Assembly (NCBI RefSeq): GCF_000725545.1
Contig: NZ_JNZP01000005.1
Coordinates: forward strand, 1-64,000
Direction: 5' to 3'
Origin: Streptomyces exfoliatus
Lineage (GTDB): Bacteria > Actinomycetota > Actinomycetes > Streptomycetales > Streptomycetaceae
Length of the DNA: 64,000 bases
Under the pieces are notes generated by a model. The model ran no database searches. It was not told the DNA's origin and saw only the letters and a program-made list of their open reading frames with translations. Position numbers and translations under genes: made by a program. Below are positions 26,333 to 33,540 of this stretch, piece by piece (position 1 is the first letter of the stretch; each line of letters opens with the position of its first letter).

Positions 26333-26684
26333 CGGGCCGGCTCCGCCCGGTCCATGGCCTTGCGGGTCCAGCCCTCGACGGGCGCCCCCGCCTCGTACCC
26401 GGCCGGGTCCTCCCGTACGGGCCCGTCGAGAAGGCCGTGCGCCGCGCAGAACTCGTCGTTGAAGACGGTGTCGAAGTACCGCTGCGGCCCGTCGGGGAAG
26501 ACGGCCGCGATCCGCGTCCCGCGCGGCCGGGTACGGGCCAGCCACCCGGCGACGAGCGCGACCGCTCCCACGCTCCAGCCCCCGGTCGCGAACTGGCGCG
26601 AGGCCAGGCCGCGGCGGCGGGAGAGGCCGGCGGGGTGCGGAGTACGGCGTTGACCGGGTTGACCTGCGTCGTTGTCGTCGTCAT
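26329..26684 (-). pseudogene. remnant of a PLP-dependent cysteine synthase-like gene
   Basis: A proper start (ATG 26684, [19 protein letters not shown]) reads for about 20 codons, then similarity continues in another frame down to the stop at 26329. The downstream part ([45 protein letters not shown]) looks like the C-terminal end of a cysteine synthase/SbnA-type enzyme. About 250 central residues, including the PLP-lysine region, are missing. I infer an internal deletion with a frame change at about 26600-26650. A real small gene of unknown role cannot be excluded. Confidence 0.6.
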
Positions 26685-26834
26685 GGTGATCAATCTACGG
26701 ACGGAGATCACGGCGCTGAAGCGTTGATCCACGGCGGTCCGGGCCATCGGCCGGGGAATCCCCGGCGCCTTCCACAAGGCGGCGCGGATCTCACGCCTCG
26801 GGACTGAACGAGCCACCGAACACCGCCACGACCG

Positions 26835-26861
26835 TGTCACATGGGCGGGATTCCATCCGTC
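26835..26861 (+). promoter_or_regulatory. ECF41-type promoter of the downstream sigma gene
   Basis: TGTCACA (26835-26841), 16-bp spacer, CGTC (26858-26861). This matches the TGTCACA/CGTC promoter pattern described for ECF41 sigma factors and lies about 60 bp before the sigma gene start, implying autoregulation. Confidence 0.7.
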
Positions 26862-26900
26862 ATGACGGCATGACGGCATGACGGCGAGACGGCAAGACGG
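26861..26900 (+). repeat. five tandem 8-bp repeats in the sigma gene leader
   Basis: CATGACGG is repeated three times (26861-26884), followed by two degenerate copies, CGAGACGG and CAAGACGG. The first copy begins in the -10 element, so the array covers the transcription start and early leader. Confidence 0.85.
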
Positions 26901-26923
26901 ACCGCGAACGGGGAGATCGACGA

Positions 26924-27862
26924 ATGGACCACCACGACAAGGACCTCCTGGGCGGGGAACTCCTCGACGACAAGGACCTGCTCGCCCGGCGCTTCGAGGC
27001 CGACCGGGGCCACCTCAGGGCGGTGGCCTACCGGATGCTCGGCTCGCTCGGCGAGGCCGAGGACGCCGTCCAGGAGACCTGGTTCAAGCTCAGCCGCAGC
27101 GACGTCAGCGCGGTGGAGAACCTCAGCGGCTGGCTGACCACGGTCGTCGGCCGCGTCTGCCTCGACATGCTGCGCTCCCGCGGCTCGCGCCGCGAGGACC
27201 CGCTGGAGTACCACGTCCCCGACCCGGTCGTCCGGGTCGTCGACGGCACCGACCCCGAACACGCCGCCGAGCTCACCGAGTCCGTCGGCCTCGCCCTCCT
27301 CGTCGTCCTGGAGACCCTGTCACCGGCCGAGCGGCTCGCGTTCGTCCTGCACGACATGTTCGCCGTCTCCTTCGACGAGATCGCCGAGGTCGTGGACCGC
27401 ACCCCGGCGGCCACCCGCCAGCTCGCCAGCCGCGCCCGCCGCCGGGTGCGGGACGCCACCCCGGCCGCCGGTCCCGACGCGCGCAGGCAGCGGGAGATCG
27501 CCGACGCCTTCCTCGCCGCCTCGCGCGGCGGTGACTTCGAGGGGCTGCTCGCGGTCCTCGACCCGGACGTGGTGCTTCGGGCGGACGGCGGCAGGACCCT
27601 CGCGGCCGTCTCGAAGATCGTCAGGGGCGCGGAGGCCGTCATCGCGCAGGCCCTCATGTACGCGAAGTTCAAGCAGGCGGCGCTGCCGGTCGTGGTCAAC
27701 GGCGCACCCGCGTACCTGTCGGTCGTCGACGGACGTCCGGCCGTGCTCATGTCGTTCACGATCGCCGGGGACCGGATCGTCGGGCTCGAGATCCTGGCGG
27801 ACCCGGAGCGGCTCGCCACGCTCGACCTCTCGGAGGAGGACCTGGCGAGGGCGACCTACTGA
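26924..27862 (+). CDS. ECF41 family sigma factor (SigJ-like) with SnoaL-like C-terminal domain
   Basis: A 312-residue sigma factor. Region 2 spans about residues 22-95 (AYRMLGSLGEAEDAVQETWFK) and region 4 about 120-180 (LSPAERLAFVLHDMF, ATRQLASRARRRV). A C-terminal SnoaL/NTF2-like domain (about 190-312) replaces a separate anti-sigma factor; it includes RADGGRT and DPERL, matching the DGGGK and NPDKL motifs reported for ECF41. In known ECF41 proteins this domain tunes activity in cis. The usual partner, a carboxymuconolactone decarboxylase-like (COE) gene, is not adjacent. The start follows CGGGGAGATCGACGA. Its upstream promoter fits self-activation. Confidence 0.88.
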   Translation: MDHHDKDLLGGELLDDKDLLARRFEADRGHLRAVAYRMLGSLGEAEDAVQETWFKLSRSDVSAVENLSGWLTTVVGRVCLDMLRSRGSRREDPLEYHVPDPVVRVVDGTDPEHAAELTESVGLALLVVLETLSPAERLAFVLHDMFAVSFDEIAEVVDRTPAATRQLASRARRRVRDATPAAGPDARRQREIADAFLAASRGGDFEGLLAVLDPDVVLRADGGRTLAAVSKIVRGAEAVIAQALMYAKFKQAALPVVVNGAPAYLSVVDGRPAVLMSFTIAGDRIVGLEILADPERLATLDLSEEDLARATY

Positions 27863-27869
27863 CGCCCCC

Positions 27870-28496
27870 TCACGCCCTGCGGACAGCCGGCCCGGTGACC
27901 GACGTCCCCCTGGCGGCCGACAGGGAGGCTCCGGCCGCCAGCGAGACGACGGCGCTCGCCATGCCGAGTACGGCGCCGGCGGCCACGTCGCCCGGGTAGT
28001 GCACCCCGGTGTGGACCCGGGAGTAGCCCACGGCCATCGCCAGGACCTGCAGGGGGACGGCGGCCGGCGGCAGCACCACTCCCACGGCGGTGGCGAAGGC
28101 GACCGCCGACGCGGTGTGCCCGGAGGGGAACGAGGCCGAGTCGGGCATCGGCACGTGCCGGCCCGTCACCACCCGGGCCGCCTCCCGGTCCGGCCGCCGG
28201 CGGCGCACCAGACGCTTGCCCAGCAGGTTCGCCGCGGCCGAGGCCACGCCGATGGCCCCGACCCCGACGAGGGCCGCCCGGCGCGGCCGACCGGGGACGA
28301 GAGCGAGCCCCGCCGCCAGGGCGAACGAGATCTTGGAGTGGTCGGCCGTGTGCGAGAGCCTGCGGAACCCGGTGTCGAGCGTGGGCGTGGGGGTCGCGGC
28401 CACGGCGGCGTACACGGCCCCGTCGATCGCCCGGAGGTCCCTGAGGACCCCCCGGAGGGGGCCCGTGCTGTTCGTCGTGGTGCTCGTCCCTGTCAT
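27870..28496 (-). CDS. PAP2 family lipid phosphatase
   Basis: A 208-residue membrane protein with the three PAP2 motifs: KRLVRRRRP (about residues 94-102), SFPSGHTASA (about 122-131) and SRVHTGVHYPGD (about 158-169). Enzymes of this kind dephosphorylate phosphatidic acid or polyprenyl pyrophosphates at the outer membrane face. Its ATG overlaps the stop of the preceding kinase gene in ATGA, so the two are translationally coupled, and together they could cycle diacylglycerol and phosphatidate or a prenyl lipid. It converges with the ECF41 gene with a gap of 7 bp. Confidence 0.88.
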   Translation of the reverse strand: MTGTSTTTNSTGPLRGVLRDLRAIDGAVYAAVAATPTPTLDTGFRRLSHTADHSKISFALAAGLALVPGRPRRAALVGVGAIGVASAAANLLGKRLVRRRRPDREAARVVTGRHVPMPDSASFPSGHTASAVAFATAVGVVLPPAAVPLQVLAMAVGYSRVHTGVHYPGDVAAGAVLGMASAVVSLAAGASLSAARGTSVTGPAVRRA

Positions 28497-29944
28497 GTGC
28501 CGCTCCTCGGGGAGTGATGGTGGAAGGCCAGTCGGGTGATGCGCCGCCAGTCCATGGGCGGCTGGGGCTCGATGACGCCCGGCCGGTGACGGGGCACGAG
28601 GACCCGCAGGGCGCCGGGGCGGAGGGTACAGACGACGGGAGTGGGCAGGATCAGCGCCTCACCGTCGACGGCGACGGGAATGAGACCACGGTCCGCACCG
28701 GGCCCAACGTCCTCACCGGCCTCACCAGACCCACCGGACCCACCGGACCCGGTTCCCGAATTGCCGCTCCCCACTCCCACGGACTTCCCCGTCACCTCGA
28801 CCCGGGCGGCCGTGAGGACGTTCAGACCGGCCGCCTGGGTGCCCCGTACGGCCAGTTCCGCGGCCTGGGCCGCCCCGTCGACCCGGATGGCGATCACCCC
28901 CAGCTCGCCCCCGTCGAGCTGCGGTCTCCGGGCGGCGGCGGCAGCGAACGGATCGGGCGCCGCGTACGGGTTGTTGCTGACCAGGAGCGCCTGCTGGGCG
29001 GGCAGCCGGCGGTCGTCGGCGATCGCGTCGAGGCGGTCGCCCTCACCGCCCTGGAGCAGATCGGGCAGGAGGTCCAGCGCGGTGCCCGCCTTCGCGTCGC
29101 GGTAGTCCGGGTGCTGGACGACATCGGCGTACACGCCGAAGGAGACCGTGTTGACGAAGGGCCGCCCGGAGACCGAACCCAGGTCGACCCGGAGTTCCTC
29201 GCCGTCGACGAGAGCCTCCAGGCAGCTCGCCGGGTCGGTGCGGTCCAGGCCCAGATCGAGGGCGAAGTGGTTACGGGTGCCGGCCGAGACGACGAGGAAC
29301 GGCAGGTCGTACTCCGCGGCCACGGCGGCGACAAGGGCTTGCGTACCGTCGCCGCCGGCCACACCGAGCAGGTCGGCGCCCTCGGACACCGCCTTGCGGG
29401 CGAGCGCGGTGACATCGGTCTCGGCGGACGGGTCGAGGAGGACGACCCGGGCGCCCAGCTTCTCGGCGCGCTCGACGAGCCCGAACCGGGCGACCTTCCC
29501 GCCCCCGGACTTGGGGTTCATGATCAGCACGGGCCGGCGCGGCCGGGGCCGCCGCTCCCCGCTCGGACGCGTCGACTCCCGCTCGCCCACGGGCCGGCGC
29601 AGGGCTGCCCGCGCACAGAACAGCGCCACGCCCCACAGGCCGAGGGCCACGAGCGCGGTCAGCCAGAGGCCCCCGACGACGTACAGGGTGAGGACCGCGA
29701 CGGGCGCGCCGACGGCGAGCAGGCCGCCGAACGCGCGCAGCGGCCCGCGGTGGGCGAGGAACCACCAGATCCCCGCGGCCGAACAGACCAGCCCCACGAC
29801 CCCGCTCAGCAGGACCACCAGCCCGCCGTGACCGAGACCGGTCAACAGGAACAACACGGCGGCTGCCGCCGCGGCGAGCGCCCCCCGGGCCAGCCGCCGG
29901 GCCCCCGCCACCGGATCACCGGACCCACTCACCATCACCGTCAC
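28493..29944 (-). CDS. diacylglycerol kinase family protein (YegS/DgkB-like)
   Basis: A protein of about 483 residues. N-terminal membrane segments (about 15-110, LVVLLSGVVGLVCSAAGIWWF, LTLYVVGGLWLTALVAL) precede a DAGK catalytic domain beginning VLIMNPKSGGGKVARF and containing the nucleotide loop LGVAGGDGTQALV. A Gly/Ser-rich insertion lies near the C-terminus. It should phosphorylate diacylglycerol or a related lipid alcohol. GTG 29944 is chosen, with GGAGG 8 bases upstream; ATG 29971 and ATG 29935 are alternatives. It forms a two-gene operon with the PAP2 phosphatase. Confidence 0.85.
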   Translation of the reverse strand: MTVMVSGSGDPVAGARRLARGALAAAAAAVLFLLTGLGHGGLVVLLSGVVGLVCSAAGIWWFLAHRGPLRAFGGLLAVGAPVAVLTLYVVGGLWLTALVALGLWGVALFCARAALRRPVGERESTRPSGERRPRPRRPVLIMNPKSGGGKVARFGLVERAEKLGARVVLLDPSAETDVTALARKAVSEGADLLGVAGGDGTQALVAAVAAEYDLPFLVVSAGTRNHFALDLGLDRTDPASCLEALVDGEELRVDLGSVSGRPFVNTVSFGVYADVVQHPDYRDAKAGTALDLLPDLLQGGEGDRLDAIADDRRLPAQQALLVSNNPYAAPDPFAAAAARRPQLDGGELGVIAIRVDGAAQAAELAVRGTQAAGLNVLTAARVEVTGKSVGVGSGNSGTGSGGSGGSGEAGEDVGPGADRGLIPVAVDGEALILPTPVVCTLRPGALRVLVPRHRPGVIEPQPPMDWRRITRLAFHHHSPRSGT

Positions 29945-30120
29945 CGTCCCCACCTCCGAGCTCTCCGCCATGTTCCAGGTTCGTCCAGAGTGACGCGAAC
30001 CGCGCCCGGGAGGATGCGCGCACAGACGACCGGGTCGACCGCCGCACCCCGGAACAAGGACGTGCGGGGCTCGAACCCCGACCGACGAACGAGAGGTCGG
30101 GATGGGGCCTGACGGGTGAG

Positions 30121-32385
30121 TCAGTCCCCGCCGGGGCGCCACCTCCGTGCCTGCCGGACGGCGACGCGGGAGGCCCAGAGCCACAGGAGCACACTGACCA
30201 CGAGGACGACCCCGGCCGTGGCCAGGATCAGCCCTCCCGTGATGTACGACTCGCCGCTCGCGGTGACCGGCGACGCGAGCGCGGCCGCGACCGCGGTGCC
30301 CGCGATTCCGGCGAGGGCCAGCGGGGCGAGGACCGTCCACGCGGCGCTCGTACGGAAGACGCGCAGCCCTCCGGTGAGGACGGACAGGGGTGCGAGCGCG
30401 CGGCCCTGCCGCAGGAACTCCGCCATGGCACCGAGGCCCGCGGTGAAGGCGAGCACCGTGATGCCGACCATGCCGAACAGGGCGCTCCAGCGGCCCTGGT
30501 CGCGGTTGGGGACGCCTGCGGTGAACTGGTCCTCGCCCGGCGCCATGACTGCCGCGCCGCGCGGGAACACCTCGTGCGACAACCGCTTGAGGGCGGGTAC
30601 GGACAGGGGCTTCCCGTCGGACCGCAGAACGGCGAGGACGCCGCCGCCCTCACCGTCGGAAGCGGCACGTTCCGCAAGCGTCCGGGCATCGGTACGGCGG
30701 ATCAGCAGCGTCGGATCCGTCGGATCCAGAGGGTGCGTCCACAGGATCAGTTCGCGCAGCCTCGGGTCCGTCGCCGTGAGCCCGTCGACGCGCGCCTCGC
30801 GCGCCGGGCACGGCAGGCGCAGCTCGGTCAGGGCGGCGCAGTCGCCGTGCAGGATCGGGCGTGATGCGCGACCTTCGCCGGGCGGGGTCAGCAGGACGGC
30901 CTCGGTGGCCGGCGCTCCGGCGAGGAAGTCGGTCACGGAGGCCGCGGTCGCTTCGCGGATGCCGACGGTGACGACACTGCGGCCGACACGGTCGAGGCTC
31001 TGCCGGGCCTCGGCGGCCTGTGACCCGAACAGCCCCTGCCACGCGATGGCCTGCAAGAACAGGATGAGCGCGATCGAGATGCCGGTGAGGAGCCGGGCCG
31101 TCCCGCCGGGGTGGGTACTCGTGCGGCGGCCCGCCACGAGCGTTCCGGACAGGCCGTGCGCCCGCGCGCGGCGGGTGAGCAGGTGTCCGGCCTTGGCGGT
31201 GACGGTCGCGAGGGCGGCGGGAAGAGTGAGAACCGTGGCGGCGATGCCGACCCAACTGGTGAGCGTGCGCAGGGCGGCATCCGCCGCGAAGAGGTCGGGG
31301 CCCCGCACCGCCAGGATGATCGCGAGGGGGCACAGCACGGCCAGGCGGGGCAGCCAGGTGCTGCGGGACGTCCTGCGTGGCCGGGTTCCGGAGGCGCCCC
31401 GGCGGGGCGCGAGGTCCGCGAGCACCACGGTCGTCAGGACGATCAGGAGCGCGACGAGGGGTGCGAGGAGGGCGGGCAAGGCGTAGGGGCGGAAGTGGGC
31501 GGAGGAGAGGATGTAGTCGGTGTGAGGAAGGCGCGTGTCGAACAGGACCGCCGCGGCGACCACCGCCGCACCGACGACCGCCCCGAGGACGACCGGCGAC
31601 CCGGCCTCACCGACGGCGATCAGGGCGCGGTCGAGGCGTCGTCCGCCGAGTGCGGTGACGAGCGCGCTCCTGCGGTCACGGGTGTGCGCGCCGGTGCGCG
31701 CCGCCACCACCAGCAGGGCCGCGGCCGGCAGGACGAGCAGGCCGGCGACAGCGGCCTGGAACATCCACTCGGGCTTGTCGTCGAGCCGGCCCGTTCCGGG
31801 CTCCAGGGACGTCGACACGCCTCGGGCCGCCGGCCCGAACCCGGTGACGAGGCTGGTGGGCGGTTCAGCGCTGAGGCCGTCGCGCGGGCGGACGTAGGCG
31901 AGCCGTTCGGACGGCTCGTCGAGGCCGTCCTCGCCGATCGTGCCCGCGAGCCGGCCGTAGCGGTGGTCGATGTCCTCGGCGGCGCCCGCCTCCCGCAGGG
32001 CCGGCGACAGGACGGCCTCGCCCGGTTCCGGCCAGCGGTCAAGGCCGGGCGGCAGCGGCGCGTCCCCCTTGTGCGGAGCCAGGTACACGACGCTGAACTG
32101 CCGCTCGCCGTCGAGCGTGTCGGAACCCACCAGCCACGCCGTCGCGTTGGCCGCCCGCTCCCCGGCCTCCTCGGGAGCCACGGGCGTCCTGGCCGTTCGC
32201 CGCTCCTCCTTGCCCGCGTACACCGCGTGTACGGCGACGAGGCCGCCCAGGCTGAGCGCGAGGACAAGCGTGGAGAGGAGCAGGGCGACGAACCGTACGC
32301 CGCCCGCTTCGGCACGCCGGCCCGCCACACCCCCGACGGCGAGCAGCCGGCGCGCGAGCGGCGCGCCGTCCCCGGCGGGCGTCAC
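30121..32385 (-). CDS. ABC transporter permease, FtsX/MacB-like
   Basis: A 754-residue membrane protein. One N-terminal transmembrane helix (about 30-55) and a large extracytoplasmic region are followed by two FtsX-like permease blocks (about 205-330, VAGLLVLPAAALLVVAARTGA; and about 640-740, WSALFGMVGITVLAFTAGLGAMAEF) with further helices between. Such permeases pair with an ATPase to move lipids or peptides, or act mechanically on envelope proteins. Its GTG start overlaps the ATPase stop codon (GTGA), so the two are made together. The cargo is unknown. Confidence 0.87.
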   Translation of the reverse strand: MTPAGDGAPLARRLLAVGGVAGRRAEAGGVRFVALLLSTLVLALSLGGLVAVHAVYAGKEERRTARTPVAPEEAGERAANATAWLVGSDTLDGERQFSVVYLAPHKGDAPLPPGLDRWPEPGEAVLSPALREAGAAEDIDHRYGRLAGTIGEDGLDEPSERLAYVRPRDGLSAEPPTSLVTGFGPAARGVSTSLEPGTGRLDDKPEWMFQAAVAGLLVLPAAALLVVAARTGAHTRDRRSALVTALGGRRLDRALIAVGEAGSPVVLGAVVGAAVVAAAVLFDTRLPHTDYILSSAHFRPYALPALLAPLVALLIVLTTVVLADLAPRRGASGTRPRRTSRSTWLPRLAVLCPLAIILAVRGPDLFAADAALRTLTSWVGIAATVLTLPAALATVTAKAGHLLTRRARAHGLSGTLVAGRRTSTHPGGTARLLTGISIALILFLQAIAWQGLFGSQAAEARQSLDRVGRSVVTVGIREATAASVTDFLAGAPATEAVLLTPPGEGRASRPILHGDCAALTELRLPCPAREARVDGLTATDPRLRELILWTHPLDPTDPTLLIRRTDARTLAERAASDGEGGGVLAVLRSDGKPLSVPALKRLSHEVFPRGAAVMAPGEDQFTAGVPNRDQGRWSALFGMVGITVLAFTAGLGAMAEFLRQGRALAPLSVLTGGLRVFRTSAAWTVLAPLALAGIAGTAVAAALASPVTASGESYITGGLILATAGVVLVVSVLLWLWASRVAVRQARRWRPGGD

Positions 32386-33086
32386 GCGGACGCCCCGGAG
32401 GAGACCGGCTTCAGCACACCCTCTTCGAGGCGAAGCGTACGGTCGGCGCGTGCGGCGATGCCGGGATCGTGGGTCACCACGAGCAGCCCGCAGGCGTGGC
32501 GCCGGGGCAGGCCGAACAGCAGCTCGGCCGTGCGGTCGCGCGTCTCCGTGTCCAGGGCTCCGGTCGGTTCGTCGGCGAGCAGCAGGGCGGGTTCGTTGAT
32601 CAGGGCGCGGGCCACCGCGGTCCGCTGCCGCTCGCCGCCGGACAGCTCCTCGCTCGTCTCCGCGTCCGGTACGCCGAGTTCGTCGAGGAGCTTCCGCGCC
32701 CGGTCCCTCGCGCCCTGACGGTCGGCGCGGGCGAGGAGCGCCGCCAGCATCACGTTGTCCAACGGGCTCAGCTCCGGCAGGAGTTCACCGAACTGGAAGA
32801 CCATGCCGATCGCGTCGGCGCGTAACGCGGCCAGGCGCCCGGACCGTAGGCCGACGATGTCGGTACCCGTCACCTTCACCGATCCCGCCGTCGGCTTGAT
32901 CATGCCGAGTACACAGGACAGCAGGGTGCTCTTTCCGGATCCGCTCGGTCCGGTCACCGCGACGGATTCACCGGTCCGCAGGGTCAGGGAGAGTCCGTCG
33001 AACAGCTTCCGCGCGCCGAGCGAGTGTTCCAGCCCCGCAATCTCCAGGACCGGTTCTCTGTTCTCCGTGCCGTGTGCCTTGTCCAC
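32382..33086 (-). CDS. ABC transporter ATP-binding protein (LolD/MacB type)
   Basis: A 234-residue ATPase. Walker A is GPSGSGKST (about residues 45-53), signature LSGGERQR (about 148), Walker B LLLADEPTGALD (about 171), and the H-loop is in VVTHD. The 'EPTGALD' form is typical of the MacB/LolD group that pairs with FtsX-like permeases, as seen here directly downstream. GTG 33086 follows GTGAGGAC. Confidence 0.92.
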   Translation of the reverse strand: MDKAHGTENREPVLEIAGLEHSLGARKLFDGLSLTLRTGESVAVTGPSGSGKSTLLSCVLGMIKPTAGSVKVTGTDIVGLRSGRLAALRADAIGMVFQFGELLPELSPLDNVMLAALLARADRQGARDRARKLLDELGVPDAETSEELSGGERQRTAVARALINEPALLLADEPTGALDTETRDRTAELLFGLPRRHACGLLVVTHDPGIAARADRTLRLEEGVLKPVSSGASA

Positions 33087-33240
33087 GTGCTGTCCTCACT
33101 GTGCCGGCCGCTCGGGAGTGACGGTCACACGACCCTCACGGAGCGAAACGAGAACTGCCAGCGCCCGTCCGTATGTCCGTCACATCAGCCGCACTGCGGC
33201 CGGAAGAATGGCCGACCGGCGCGGTCCGGCCGGGAACGAC

Positions 33241-33278
33241 GGAGCGCCCCGACCGGTGGAAACCGGTCGGGGCGCTCC
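33241..33278 (-). terminator. strong hairpin downstream of tRNA-Lys
   Basis: A perfect 17-bp stem (33241-33257 with 33262-33278) closed by the tetraloop GGAA, 38 bp beyond the 3' end of tRNA-Lys on the minus strand. It also separates the tRNA from the ABC operon. Confidence 0.75.
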
Positions 33279-33315
33279 CCTGCAGGTCAGAGGGTTTCCC
33301 CTCCCCCGCCACACG

Positions 33316-33389
33316 TAGGCCGTGTGGGACTCGAACCCACAACCAACGGATTAAAAGTCCGCTGCTCTGACCAATTGAGCTAACGGCCC
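33316..33389 (-). tRNA. tRNA-Lys(UUU)
   Basis: The cloverleaf is complete on the minus strand: acceptor GGGCCGT/ACGGCCT, D-arm GCTC...GAGC, anticodon loop CTTTTAA giving UUU, T-loop TTCGAGT. The CCA end is not encoded. Confidence 0.97.
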
Positions 33390-33486
33390 GTGGACAAGCA
33401 CACCCGTGCAGCATAGCCCGAGAGATTCCCTGAACCGATCGGGTATCCGACACGGGCCGCGCGGTGCGCCGTGCCGGGTGCCGGGC

Positions 33487-33517
33487 CGCGGGCCCGGGCA
33501 AGGTGGCCGGGCCCGCG
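33487..33517 (-). terminator. hairpin after the FG-GAP protein gene
   Basis: CGCGGGCCCGG (33487-33497) and CCGGGCCCGCG (33507-33517) form an 11-bp perfect stem with a 9-base loop, 24 bp past the stop codon of the large secreted protein. Confidence 0.6.
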
Positions 33518-33540
33518 GTGGGGCGGGAGGGTTATCGCGG

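Noticed and set aside
30063..30085. tRNA T-arm-like sequence (CGGGGTTCGAGCCCCG on the minus strand)
   Set aside because: Only the hairpin resembles a tRNA; the loop length is wrong for a T-arm and no matching acceptor, D or anticodon arms can be found.
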